Position numbers and translations under genes: made by a program
In this document: in pieces, positions 38,790 to 51,230 of the stretch
How the letters are laid out: every line of letters begins with the position of its first letter
Numbering within the stretch: position 1 is the stretch's first letter
Notes under the pieces: generated by a model
Told to the model about the DNA's origin: nothing
Seen by the model: the letters and a program-made list of their open reading frames with translations, nothing else
Databases searched by the model: none
Origin: Pectinophora gossypiella
Taxonomy: Eukaryota > Arthropoda > Insecta > Lepidoptera > Gelechiidae
Assembly (NCBI RefSeq): GCF_024362695.1
Contig: NC_065405.1
Span: forward strand, 3,666,672 to 3,730,671
Length of the DNA stretch: 64,000 bases
Direction of reading: 5' to 3'

Positions 38790-41700
38790 TAAATGGAGTT
38801 CTAACTTTGTCAGTGACTACATCATTATGATCTTTGGCAATCTTTTATCTCTTGGTGTTACATCAACATTAATAGAACTAATATTGGTATCCCGCCAAGT
38901 TTGTCAATAACCAGTAATTGATACAGGCTGTTTATTTGCGACCTCGGTTATAGACTACAAACAGCCGAGCGAAGCAGAGCATTCTCAGCGGGGTGAAGAT
39001 ATACATTTAAGCGGTGATATTCAGTTAGTGGCAAGGCAACGGGGTGTCAGTCAATAGGGGTATGCAAGCAAGCATTCCATACGTATACCATAAGATAGGT
39101 ATAATCGTTTTGGTGACAATCCCATCATGCACGTACAACGATGAGATTAGGTACATTAATAATTGTTATAACCATCAACATTGAAGTCAATCTTCTCATA
39201 TGCAGAACCAACGTTGGATACAGTCCACACGATGCAATCATTGTTAATTAAAATAACGTCGGGAGAACAAAGAACGATTTAGACGGCCCTTTGCGAAGTA
39301 ACAATGATATAAATCAGTCAAGACTTGAAACGGTTAGAGTTAATAATGATAATAGCGATTCATATGCCAATCAGAGAGTCAAGGAAGATAGAACGTAAGA
39401 GGAAGCTTAGTATAGTCGAGTCACGCAGCCAACAGTGGGCGAGAACAGGCAATTAGCCGAGTTGTTCACGTCAACGAACTAGAAATATGTCGCACAGAAC
39501 GCATCTTGTATGAATGGGATGAGCGCGTTCCACACGTCAGCAGAGCAGACAACACAGCCAAAGCGACGCCGTCGCCAAGGTTGCTTTTGTTAAGACTACA
39601 TCTAAAACACTATTGTTATAAAAATACGATTGTCTGTAAATTAGAATCGGTCTAGAGAACTCGACAAATTTACCTTCCTAACTTCCTATAATGTTTGAGT
39701 GATGTTCTCGGTGCAAAAAGTGTCAGACAATTATTTACGTTGACATATCTGAAAACATAGGTACTCTAATACGGAGGGGTTAATTATCTCTTTTAAGTGA
39801 CATTTAGAATTGAAAGACTTAAAGAGTTGAACATGTTCATAATATCAAAATACAGAGTGGAAACTACATGAAACTATATTTAAATGTTTTCAGGTTAGAA
39901 TTATTAACGACTGCTTTGACTGAGATGACGCAGACTGTTATAGCTTTTCTTAATAGCTGACCTAGTCATACAATATTATAAATTACAAATTCATATGAAA
40001 ACAACTTAAAATCTTATCGCTGTTGGCGAAAATAGCGAAGTAAACGCGATCGCAGATATCGTGACTGGGTAACTCAACGCTTCTATGAAAACTAACACTG
40101 AAGTTTACTTTGAAATATTGAAAGATCGTAATCTGTTGAAAAACGTGACTCACGTTGCGCAACTTATTCCACGAATTGCTACAAGTTTACAAGTTAAATG
40201 ATACAGTGTTAGTAAATAAATGTGTAAATAAAAGGAAGTTAAAGATGATTTTTCCATCCGCTTAAACTTTGCCGACACTGAGGTCGATTCATGTTTCGGG
40301 AAAAGGAGAGTATGACAATAAAATTATTTAACTTAGGCCAGAGAGTATTAATTTCCGCAATTGTTAATTTTATGGACCCATAAAATGCAAAGGTTGAACG
40401 GCGTCACAGAGTGAGGTCGCACGTTTGGCGGAAGCTCGAATTGCAACAAAGGACATTAACATCAGTATCAGTCTTTTTGCTCGTAGAATTTTGTATAAAA
40501 ATGAAGATTTGGCACAAGTTTTAAACTTCAACGAATGATTTGTGAAGATAATACGTTTTTGTAACGTATTATTTTATCAAAAAAACTTTTAAGACGTTTC
40601 ACCTCTGGCGAAGGCATTAATTTTTTGCTGGTGTCAAAAAGATACAGCGAAAATGTTAAGAAATGCGCCACGAGAACTAAATGACGTGCTTTCATAAAGG
40701 TCTCTTGTAATTTGCTTAATTTGTAAGCCACAAAACAGAGCGTTTTCTTTGAATGACGCAAATAAATAATGGTTGAGCATCAATAATGGTTGAGCAAGGG
40801 TAATAAGAAGAAAAGAATTGATATAGTGAACATATCTAGCATAATATCGAAGTATTACTTATATTTTCTTTATATGCAGCGTTCACTAAGACTTGATTTA
40901 TTTCAATATTATTGCAGCATTTCTTCGGTATTGCAAAAAAAATCGTAAAATTTAGACTTTTTGCACTGTTGAGAATTTAGAACTTAGTTTAAAACGAGTG
41001 ACCGCGACATTTTTATAACGATATTACCAAACTACTATAAGCAAGACTTGGTAGTCCTGGTAGTCACCACAAGTTGCAACAGTACTACCTTATTTTGAAG
41101 CAGATCTGCATAAATCCATTACAGATTACATAAACAAAATCGGAATTGTTGCAAGATTTCCAACAATTGTGAAAACACGTAGAAGAACTCTTAGTGGGTA
41201 TTTCCAATGTAGTCTCACCCTGAGTCAGTTGTTTTTGTTGCATTTGTACCATGCATACACGCGACCCTCTCGAGGCCATGCATGCAAAGCATAAAGTATA
41301 CTATGGTAGATGAATGTCACACACCATTAGCATCTAAGGACCCGTCCTTGACGCCATGGTGTTTTTTGCATACATTCTGTATTAATGCCATTTTTATAAT
41401 CAAATTCATAACTAAACACTTTCGCATTGATAAGCCTGTCGACTGTTTTACCTATTGAATTAAAAAAAATACATTATTAAATTCTTCTAGTGATTGTGTA
41501 TGGTTACCGCAAACATTTCTTATTATGTTGTTTTCTCAGTCATTGAAAGTGCAGCTGGTAATTGCTTGCTTCTGTTACTACTAGTCATTGAATGTTGTTA
41601 TCAACCGAAATTAAATTTCCTTTTAATTAACATAAAATTAGTTCTCAACCTTCACTCTTGGCCTTGTCAACACCGGAACTTAAAGTGAAATGTCCTAACA

Positions 41701-44700
41701 ATCGAATGACGCAATTTACAAAGTAATATTAACAGATGTAATAAACAAGTAACAAAGTCTTAGTACCTATCTATCTAAAATAGTTAATAAGTAATTAATT
41801 AGAACGGCTAATATTATTATAACAGACCATGTTCAGGAATAAAAACGACACATGCAAAAGTTTTTGCAAGACGTGATTAAATTGCGCGTTACATTTCAAA
41901 ATATTTTACAAGAATTAATTTACTTAATGACATCACCTTCTGTAAAATGTGTCCCTGAGCTCTGTTTGTGTTATTATGTATTACAGATGTTAACATATTA
42001 TTATTTTATGCCATCCAGTTTAAACTGGAACTCCGTACATGCGGAAAACATCGCCATTCCATGTTACACCTGACAGTGCCAAATATTCGGACTATTTTCG
42101 ACAAATTATCTAAAAATTTATAACGTAGCATAAGAAAATTAATCAAAGTGGCACGTTTCAACGTTCAGGAATTTGGAGACACGTCTGTTTGGCAGATCAC
42201 CAAATTCGGGGATCACGTGACGGAAAGCCAGCAGGGGGACAGTGATTATAAGATTCAAAAGATTGTCACTCGTACGCCGTTCCGTTTACACGCTATTAAC
42301 GCAATCTGAATTCAGTAATGTAGCTTTATTTTTTGTAATGATGCTTCTTTACTGGCTTAAATCATTAATAATTTTAAAATCATTTAAAGATTCTGTGTCA
42401 AAAATAATAATGAAAACATCAGGTAAAATCTAGCGTAAGATAAAGACAAACAAGATGCTTATAAATACGCCTCTGGCGATCCACCATATAATTGATTAAC
42501 GCTAATTGGTATGACTAAAATCGTTGCGCGTAGGAGTCAAATTCCACCTACAAATTATTATGATACATAAATTCAACAAATTGATGTGTATGTTGCGATC
42601 GGCGCAAGGTGCAAATTGAAAACAACTCTGCAAACAAGCTGTGTCGGTTTACAAACGCAGAATTCATAGACCCAAATGCGTCATCTGATACTTGAATAAA
42701 TTATATCGATTAGGACTAAGTTGCATACTACCTGTCAGGGTATAATTCACAAAACTCACAGCAACTATGTCTTGATAGGGTAATGGCGGAATATAAATCG
42801 ATATCATAGCATCGTACCAAATTGTAATGGACTCGTTAAAGTTTAAACACCTAAAATATATCCAATCTAAGATAATGTCAAAATAAATACCTAATACAAT
42901 TCAAACTAATCTAGACCTAACTGCTGTAAACATGGTCACTAATCAGCATCCAATAGGAGGCGTAACAAACAAATATCAAAAACGTGAAATACCAAACATG
43001 GAGCGGCTGAATAATCGGTCTACTTCGCCACACAATATCCTGAGATAACCTTCGACAAGCGTCAAACGTCGATTGTGTAATAGAAGTTAAGCCAACAATG
43101 GTACCCTTCAAAGGAGTACGCGGTAAATCATACAAGCGGTCGTTTGTGGCGCGTGCGCAGCCGATGGAGGCGATAACAACGACAACCGGTCTCATGAAAC
43201 AGCGCTATTATGTCATTTTGACAATTCCAACAACGTTAAACTTCAAATTTGTGTTTTTTTTTTTGAAGAACCGGATACACCGCGACAATCTTTCTTTTTT
43301 TAAGAATCTAGTTTTAGTACGACGCGTCTATGATCAAAGTCCACGCTAGAATGAGATCATAATTAACCGATCAAAAAACATATGCAAAACAATTGTATAG
43401 GTAAAAACATTGTTGTTAATCCAGCGATACTGGGCCGGAAACTATTAGCAATATGAGTAAGCTTTACTCGCAGAATAACAAATTAAATTATGTTATCGAC
43501 GGAAACTTTTGTTTACAAATAATGTTCACTTCCTATTTAAACTCACGAGTACAATTTCAGCTACAATAACAGATTTTCGTCCTAAATAGTAAATAAAATA
43601 AACAAATGGTCATATTTTGCTGATGTCGTAGGCAATATTTTAATGCCAAAATATAAACTTTATTCTGTGGCTGTTTTATTAAAATTGTTTACTATTTATC
43701 ATTGCGAGGTTGTAGCCAACTTTAATTAAATGTCATTTTCGTAAAATGACGATTTTATGTGATAATAATATATTATGATAAGGATCAACTGTTACAAGGG
43801 TTTAAAATACACACAGGCAGATTAGTATAGACATTTCTGACACTGTTGTTTATTTTGGAAAATCGGCGTACTACTCTTCTGAAGCATTCGAAACAATTTT
43901 TCCAAGTCAAAGTTTATTTATAAGAAGCTCTCATAAATTGTAACCTCCACCTTTGTCAGTAGCCGGATGGTGAGCAGATTCGCAAATTATTCAAGTTTTA
44001 GCGTTTGTTTATTTTCATTCCGGCTCCGGCCAGGCGCCGTGTTAACCTTGACCGTAGTCCGCGCTTGGAACCATAAACCAGCAAAAGCTGACCTTCCCCC
44101 TATCCGAAACCCCTTCTTACGATTAACGAAACAGAGAAAAGTAACACGAAACACGAAGGCCAATTTAAGTTGGATTGCAATAATATACGTGGGATCTTTA
44201 TTTTCCAATTCCGTATCCGTAATAATTTTGGTGACTAAACTGGTCATTGAGTCGACTATATTGGTTTTTATTGCTAAGATCGAATTTTAAGTTCTTACAA
44301 AACGAATGTGATTTTATTTAAAGAATCCAAGGCGACACCTAATTGGTTTTCCAGCATTTAAATTCTTTTTATAGCTGAAATATTATACACTAAAAACTTT
44401 AGGATCAAAACATTTTTGTCTCAACGACTTAAACAAAGCAGTATAAAATGTTTACAATTTGGAACCGACAGGAGAATACAGTAAAGTCTATTTTAATCCA
44501 CTACTAAACCACGTGTTTATGGTGGTATTAAGTCAGAATCCGTTTTATAGCACCTTGAGTCTAAAGTACATATTTGTGAACGTGGCACAATCATTACTGC
44601 CGTTGATGACAAACACAATTGACACGGAAACAAAACCATTCTTCCTGAAAAACCTGCGAGTTAAGTTCAGCAGATAAGAGCACTTGATGAAAACGAAAGG

Positions 44701-45584
44701 TGAGCGATCGTAAAAGGTCGCAGTGGCATTGAGACAACGAAGTCTAGACGTAAGCTTCTGGATATGTTTGTATGTTACGACGAACCTGATAACCCTATAG
44801 TCGACATGAAAGAATCATGTGTAAACAGATCGTAAAGAAAATGGCGGCATGCGTGCGCGTAGGCCGATGTGTGCAAACACTGAGATGTTGTTTTTGTCGA
44901 TTTTAAAGCGAAGCTGCTTCTTGTTTCCAAAGGCAAGTGTAAATATTTTCACCTATCAACTGACAGTTAAGAAAACTTTTAATTATCTATTTATCTGATG
45001 AGCCAGATTTGGTATACTCACTCACACACCTCTCACACAATTCACACACAATTGTTTTTGTATCTCGTTAGATTTACTTCTAAATCTAGTTTAACTACGC
45101 TACTACTACTACGCGGCTCTTGTTGAATACCTATATTATTTACTGAGAGTTCGTTTTTACAGGAATAGAATACTGTAGGTTATACAATTTCTACACAACG
45201 AGATGTAACCTTGAGATGATCTCAGGTTAAAATATACCTCTGACGTTAGAACTCTGCGCATGAGACATCGATGTTAATAGTTTCCTTACGGAAATAGATT
45301 GCTTTTGTTACATTTCCGAATGTCCTTGCCGTTTAGAACTTTGCTGTCGATTTACTGGGTAGGTATATGATGTAACAAACTTAAATACTTTGTTGCAAGA
45401 ACATGACTACTTTTGAAAAAGTATAAGTAGAAAATGATGAAGTTTATAGTACAGTACTACGCTGCGTCATTGTTACATATTATGGTAGATGTTCATTAAA
45501 TACCGAAAAACAAAAGGTCTAACACATTTTTAATGAAGATTAATTAAAGCATCAAGACTGCATGACTCAGAGTCAAACTTGCTA
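38790..45584. other. unannotated AT-rich DNA
   Basis: No gene or element was confirmed. A GC-richer spot at 43090-43200 contains GCGCGTGCGCA (43149-43159), which resembles an NRF1/Ewg site. An ATGGCGGC plus GCGTGCGCG cluster lies near 44840-44865. An open region at 43967-44290 shows two-strand openness and might be a decayed LTR, but terminal repeats were not found. A short direct repeat, aataatggttgagca, occurs twice at about 40765-40797. Confidence 0.35.
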
Positions 45585-45630
45585 ATTGTTCGAAACGATC
45601 AAAGAACTAACAAAACAAGAAGCGAATAAA

Positions 45631-45819
45631 ATGGTGGACGAGCTGCAACGATCGCCACCCACGGCGTACGGAATTAGAATAATGACGAATCCAATACAAG
45701 CACCTTGTAGCGTCAGTGTGCAGACACGAGACACAGATGACAAACGACCAGGCGACACAGGAAATATGAACAGAATATGGAAATATAAACAGCATACCCA
45801 CAAATTGAGAAGATATTAA
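45631..45819 (+). CDS. possible small ORF or exon relic
   Basis: A 62-codon frame from ATG at 45631 (MVDELQRSPPTAYGIRIMT...) ends in a basic tail and TAA. The frame is open upstream to 45586 with a coding-like Lys/Glu-rich segment. It is GC-richer and more CpG-rich than its neighbourhood. No motif is recognised. The antisense strand is also open. Confidence 0.2.
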   Translation: MVDELQRSPPTAYGIRIMTNPIQAPCSVSVQTRDTDDKRPGDTGNMNRIWKYKQHTHKLRRY

Positions 45820-45984
45820 GACGCAACTGCTGAAGAAGTATTAAAATTGGCGATAAACACGAATGAATCAAAAAACACATTTGCTTTGAAGATTATAATA
45901 TATCAATTACTGTAGCGTAATAAAGAAACGCTTTGAAATTAATAACAAGATAAAGATGTCAGGTAAGTAATTTGAGTTTTGGGA

Positions 45985-46065
45985 GATTGATACAGAAATA
46001 AATTGAAACGATAGTGTATGGAATTCCATAGTCTCTGCCTACCCCGGTGGGAAATAGACGTGAGT
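45985..46065 (+). repeat. LINE-tail fragment
   Basis: The string ggaattccatagtctctgcc, followed by taccccggtgggaaatagac and gtgagtttatg, is the same 3' end seen (minus) at 59393-59500 and, more diverged, at 27165-27365. Only the last part is kept. Confidence 0.65.
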
Positions 46066-48659
46066 TTATGTTGAAATGATAATGGTAGAACAGAAACAGG
46101 GAAGTTGGAAAGTCCATTTAGGAATGTAACTGAATATGTAATCACTACTCACTAACAACATTACGTTGATCGTGTTACAAGGACCAAAACAAAGGCGGTC
46201 TAAATTTAGACAAGGCCGAAATCTGATATCTGTGCTTAATTGGTAAGTGAACTAATGACATTAGTAAATTGACACGCAGTTGACGAGCTGTGAAGGACGT
46301 ACGTTGAACCTTGGAGGGTAGGGGATAATACGGGTGGTAGAGGGGAATGACCGAAGAACAGTGTTTAGGTAGGCTTAGGCAAAAAATACAGTTGACAACT
46401 ATTATACGAGTAGAATAAGTGGCGACAGGTACCTGTTAGAAGTGTTATTGACTGTGTTTTATGTTTGCTTTCACAGGTAAGTTTGTTCTTTATTCTTAGT
46501 AAGTAAAGAACCGTGCATGTACAGAAGTATGAATCAGTACGCTGATTCAAAACAAATTTGAACATAAGAAAAGAAAGATTTTTCAAATGTGAAAATCTCA
46601 CTATCTTAAGAATTCACATTTAACTAGATTACTCATCAGTCACACTGTATAATCTGATACTAAAGTTACAGAAGTTACACAGAAACATGAGATACGAATC
46701 ATTATTCTCTTGAAAAGCTTTGAAAGTAGAAAATTAAAAAGTAAACTCCCTGTTCTTTGCTATCTTGTAACTATCATTTAACACGATTATCGACGAAAAA
46801 CTTCACAAAAAGGCCGTAGCTGTAGTCATCCAACAAAACAAAACTTTTATTCGTTAGGTACATGTTATAGATTATAATCGTAACAAAGTGAAGTCCTACA
46901 GAAATATTTGGCCATCATTTCTCACCCTCTTTGTAATTTGACACCAAGGTCGTACCACCTAAGGTCGAGCGTCGAACTTTCTACATGCTTCCGGGTACCA
47001 AATGTGATGATTGATGTTAGTGTTGCTGAGCCATTAGTGGTGTCGACGACCTCTGAATTTACTTACATCAATATAATGACACAGGATTACACGCCACATT
47101 TTGTGTAAAGCGTTTTGATTGGTTGATGACATCAGCTTGTGATTTAACGCTCCAGCGGCCATTTAGGGTGCCTTATCAGAAAATTCTTCTCACAGTGATA
47201 GCAGGTTTCCGGAATTTACAGTGAATCATATTTTTTGCGTAGGACTATGCTGATAAGAATTATTTTTCATAATATCGGAGGAAACCTTTTATACGTTGAT
47301 TAAGAGAGGTATGGTATATGTGATGAATATGTACTCAATGGTCTTTATTATTCAAACGAATATTGTTTATAAATTAATCAACTTTATCATCATTCCATTA
47401 ATCATTATTTTACCCACGCAACGAAACGAAGAAGAATACATTACCAACATCAATCAAAAATCAACTTTAGCTCGGGTAGAACACAAAACAGTTCGTTGAA
47501 CCTACAAGAAACCTGTCAACAAACGTATTTTTAAAAATATCATTTAAAGGATGACGTAGGAACAACTCAAGTCATGCGTAAGGAAGCCTTTGGACAGTGT
47601 CAATCAGGTTTAAAATAGCCTCGGGTTACATAGTCAACGATGTGTTGAAGTGTATCCCAAATTGGCTAAAGCTAATTTGGGTCTCAGAAAATTTATCGAA
47701 TATACAGCAAGGGGAGACAGACTTAACACGCTAGGAGCTAAGTAAAGAAACAATACAATGCATCGATTTCTATTTCATTTTATTGAAGATATGTATTAAT
47801 TAACCTTGTTAGTAGTCACAACAGCTACGCTTAATAAAAACAATATACTTGCGGAAATGCCACTGTTCAAATTGCATTTTGAAAGGTAAGAAATACATTA
47901 GTTGTAGCGGCGAATGAATCAGTATTCCCAAGCACAACAACCATAAACGGTAATGTTATAGACATGACAAATGTAAGCGGAATCACTTGGTGCACAAATT
48001 GTTAAGTTGCCATATTTAGCAGGTATTTGCAAAGTGGTTGCCGGCACAACGGTTATACCTATTTAACGTTTAGTTGTTACTGTTACGCGAAAATTAACAG
48101 TCTCTCTACAGGAAGAGACAGCTTTTAATAAAAAAAAGGATGAAAAGTAAAAAGAATAAGAAAAATAAATTACCAAAATTTCTTCGACACTGAAGGCACA
48201 CATAAAAGTGCTGGTTTTAAAAATTGCGAGAAGAAAGCGCCGAAACAAAATAAACAATTTCAACATCAGATCCTAATAACAGAGGAGTCTTAAAAATTGA
48301 TTACGTAAAGGCAGACGGACTGACCACTAAGTTACGAAAATTATACCCTCTCCAACGTAACAAAATAAAGAAAGCTGAAAATAATCGGACTTGTTTGCTA
48401 CATGACGTCATGAGGCAGATGAGATCATGGAGTTTGACCTTGGTCGTGCCCTACTGGGAGGGTTAAAAAATTGTTTGTTATTGTGGAGCAATAGGTATGT
48501 TTAAGATTTTTTGCGTCGTATTTTGATGCCGAAGTAACGAGCGACAACTTCTTGTGCGATAAGTTGGTATCACATTAAAGGGCATGTCATATTTTATCGT
48601 TGATTTTTTTTATGGAAGTGGTGTTATTGCTTTGGTAATTTAAGCACGATGAATTTATG
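46066..48659. other. unannotated AT-rich DNA
   Basis: No gene recognised. A short inverted repeat (cccaaattggct/agctaatttggg) lies at about 47656-47681, and a CRE-like TGACGTCA near 48404. Confidence 0.4.
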
Positions 48660-48838
48660 AAAAACATGGAAGCAGATGGAAGGAAAGAAAGGAAGGGGAA
48701 GGCCAAATCCAGCTTACATGGAACATATTATAGAGAGGGCGAACGTCGTGTCTTATAAAGAAGTCAAGGCATTGGCCTGGGATAGTCAAGAATGGAGAAT
48801 GCTACACCGACAAGAGCGTGGCTCTTAAGTTAATGATA
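48660..48838 (+). pseudogene. LINE-X 3' end, copy 2
   Basis: Same tail as at 27936-28115: the GRKGRGRPNPAYMEHI pattern, then KEVKALAWDSQEWRMLHRQ ending ERGS and TAA, followed by a TTAATGATAA tail. It is 5'-truncated, with an older reading that still holds its frame. Confidence 0.7.
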
Positions 48839-49182
48839 ACATTTAGTGTTATTGGCAACAGGAAGGGCTTCAGGAATAACACCGCTTGAATCAATGTAAT
48901 AAATTCGAAAGCAAATTCAAAAGAAACAAAGGCGAATGGTACTTTTCAACCACTACCGGTTTGACGTCAATGGGTTATTGAAAGCTCGCAAACAATACGC
49001 ATATGAAATTGGTTTTATATAACTTTAATATACTTCGCCAATTATCAGATTGTGAAGAATCGATGAGTCATTGTGATGCGGATGTTTTTTCAGGTTAAGC
49101 TATGTAGGGCGGTGCAAGCCCCGTGAAGGTGATATATAACTAAAATTTTGACATCAAAAATATTTAAGGTGCAAATATTTGT

Positions 49183-49250
49183 GCAATCTCAATGGGGGAC
49201 TTTCCAGGCTACGTTCCCTAAAACAAAGATGGCGCTGTACAGAGTTGCCT
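49183..49250 (+). repeat. dispersed repeat carrying AGATGGCGCT, copy 1
   Basis: The core is gactttccaggctacgttcc, then a few bases, then AGATGGCGCTGTACAG. It matches 59715-59780 (plus) and 60375-60440 (minus). The AGATGGCGCT at 49227-49236 resembles the CTCF core motif. Confidence 0.7.
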
Positions 49251-49379
49251 TCGTATAACCTTATAATTTCATGGATAACAGACATACCTATACATATTTT
49301 GTTAATGGGGATAAATGATGACCCTTGTTATTACACCCAGGCACAACGCATCTTTCCCCTATTATTATTGTGATCATAA

Positions 49380-49905
49380 TAAAGAGAAGCAATATGAGCA
49401 GCATGGTGTGTAACGACCCATCTCCCGTCAACAACCCTCTCATTATTGACGGACAGCAAGTCACCAGGTGTGACGAATATAAATATTTGGGCACCATGTT
49501 ACACTCTTCTGGCAACCTGGACTCAAACATACAGCATCTGATAGTGGCAGCCTGGTTTAAATGGCGGGAAGAAACTGGCGTAACCTGTGACCAACGAATA
49601 CCCGTTAAGCTAAAAGTAAGGCTTAGTATACAAGAGCATGATCAGGCCATTCTTAACAATTGGTAGTGAAACGTGGGCAGTAACGCAGCGCCAAGTTCAG
49701 ACCATCCAAGTCGCTGAAATGAAAATGCTTCAGTGGATGGGCGGAGTGACAAGGCTCGAAAAAATCCGTAACGAATACGTTCGCGGCAGTCTCGGCGTAC
49801 GTGACATCTCCGACAAATTACAAGAGAGGCTTCGTTGGTTTGGGCACGTAAAAAGAAGACCTCCCGATTATGTGGATAATGTTACAGTTAATCTAAATAT
49901 ACCAG
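49380..49905 (+). pseudogene. RTE-like reverse transcriptase C-terminal region, frameshifted
   Basis: Two consecutive frames together cover the end of a non-LTR reverse transcriptase. The first (to about 49660) contains YKYLGTMLHSSGNLDSNIQH and the WRE..GVTCD motif. The second (from about 49638) contains GSETWAVTQRQVQTIQVAEM, then KMLQWMGGVTRLEKIRNEY and LRWFGHVKRRPPDYV. These are hallmark motifs of the RTE clade thumb and C-terminus. A frameshift between about 49615 and 49665 breaks the protein. The endonuclease and the catalytic FADD region are absent, so this is a 5'-truncated dead copy. Confidence 0.85.
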
Positions 49906-49979
49906 GGCTTAGACACATTTCACATTTGCCCATAAACATCAATGCAAGCAAATGTCAAATATCAACATTGCTTTTTTAG

Positions 49980-51000
49980 ATGAATTGCTTCCATATGGCG
50001 TTTTTAAACCCCCAGATCAGCATACATATAATATAGAAGCACAAATTTAATGCTTATCCCAGGCAATTCGTGGTGTAAAACAGGTTAGAGTTGCATCAGC
50101 AAATGCAAATATATAATTATTACAACGAACACCTACACATAATCATTAAGTCGGACCTATATTAAAATATGTCACTTTATTCAACGATAAGGTAAAGTAG
50201 TATTAAATCATAATACTGATCAAATATATCAATCAAACAGAGGTTGGCTAGGTTGGTGAGAAAAGGCCACAGAAGCGAGGAAGGTCTCCCGGTTGCTAAG
50301 CTACAAGTTCCTACTGTTTACGTGATTTCTGTCTTCGATAAATATTTTATGCTAGTGTTTTGTTATGTGACGTATACTGAATGCCCAATAAAGATGATGT
50401 TAAGTATGAAACGCCGGTAACCAGTCGTTACTTACATTTTACTGCATTACCACGACAGATTTAAGCAATGACTCTAACGCTTTACACCATAAAATGCTTT
50501 ATGTTAAGTGCTTATGACGAAAAAACATTAACAAAGCGAGTGTTGCTGGAATTACCAGCAAATGTTATCGTTAGAAGTGAAGAGCAAATTGTTGGAAAAG
50601 GTCAGAACAAGTGAAAACGACCTAGGTACAACGATCTGGTTGCCCTTTACATAACGCAAGAACTAGTATTCAGAGCTAGTATTTTACTAGTTCCTATACT
50701 CGCATCAATCAGGACAGTAATAACAGCAATTCAGTTTTGACACGTAACAACAACGCGTAGCTGTGATGCTAAGTGGACGGCCATTTTGCAATTTAAATCA
50801 TAATAATTGTGAACGCGTGCGCAAGCTGACGGGAGGCAGCCTTCGTTCCACGATACCACATAATACATTGCTGCTACACAGTTTTGTTATGTAAAATTAA
50901 CATTAGCATGTGAAAATGGCGAGTTCACTATTTTTAACTTATTCGAAACCAGTTCTAGAATTGATAAACTGATATTTACATTTCATAAATTAAAGTATAC
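49980..51000. other. unannotated AT-rich DNA
   Basis: No feature was recognised apart from the target-site duplication copy aagtatac at 50993-51000. Confidence 0.4.
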
Positions 51001-51222
51001 AGGGTGTTAGTGGCGCAGTAACGAATATTAAGAGGATGATTCCGACCATGATTCTCATTTGACATCAAGTGGATTTTCTTGTCGGAAAAGTCATTAACAT
51101 TTAGTGTTTTTTTAATTATTTTAGTTCTATACTTTTGCGACGGGAAATTCCACTTGATATCAACTTAGAATCATGACTCTGAATCATCCCTCAAAGTTTT
51201 CGTTACGATGTCACTAACACCT
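51001..51222. mobile_element. foldback MITE family 1, copy 3, with 8-bp TSD
   Basis: Ends agggtgttagtg and cactaacacct are inverted complements apart from one extra base. The element is flanked on both sides by aagtatac (50993-51000 and 51223-51230), an 8-base target-site duplication. An 8-bp duplication fits hAT- or P-type transposases. Internal arms (gacatcaagtgga / tccacttgatatc) form the same hairpin as in the two copies near 13.6-14.1 kb. Confidence 0.85.
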
Positions 51223-51230
51223 AAGTATAC

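Noticed and set aside
43939..44299. Possible solo LTR beginning TGTAACC and ending CTTACA
   Set aside because: The flanking five bases do not match (taaat versus aaacg), and no second copy, primer-binding site or polyadenylation structure was found.
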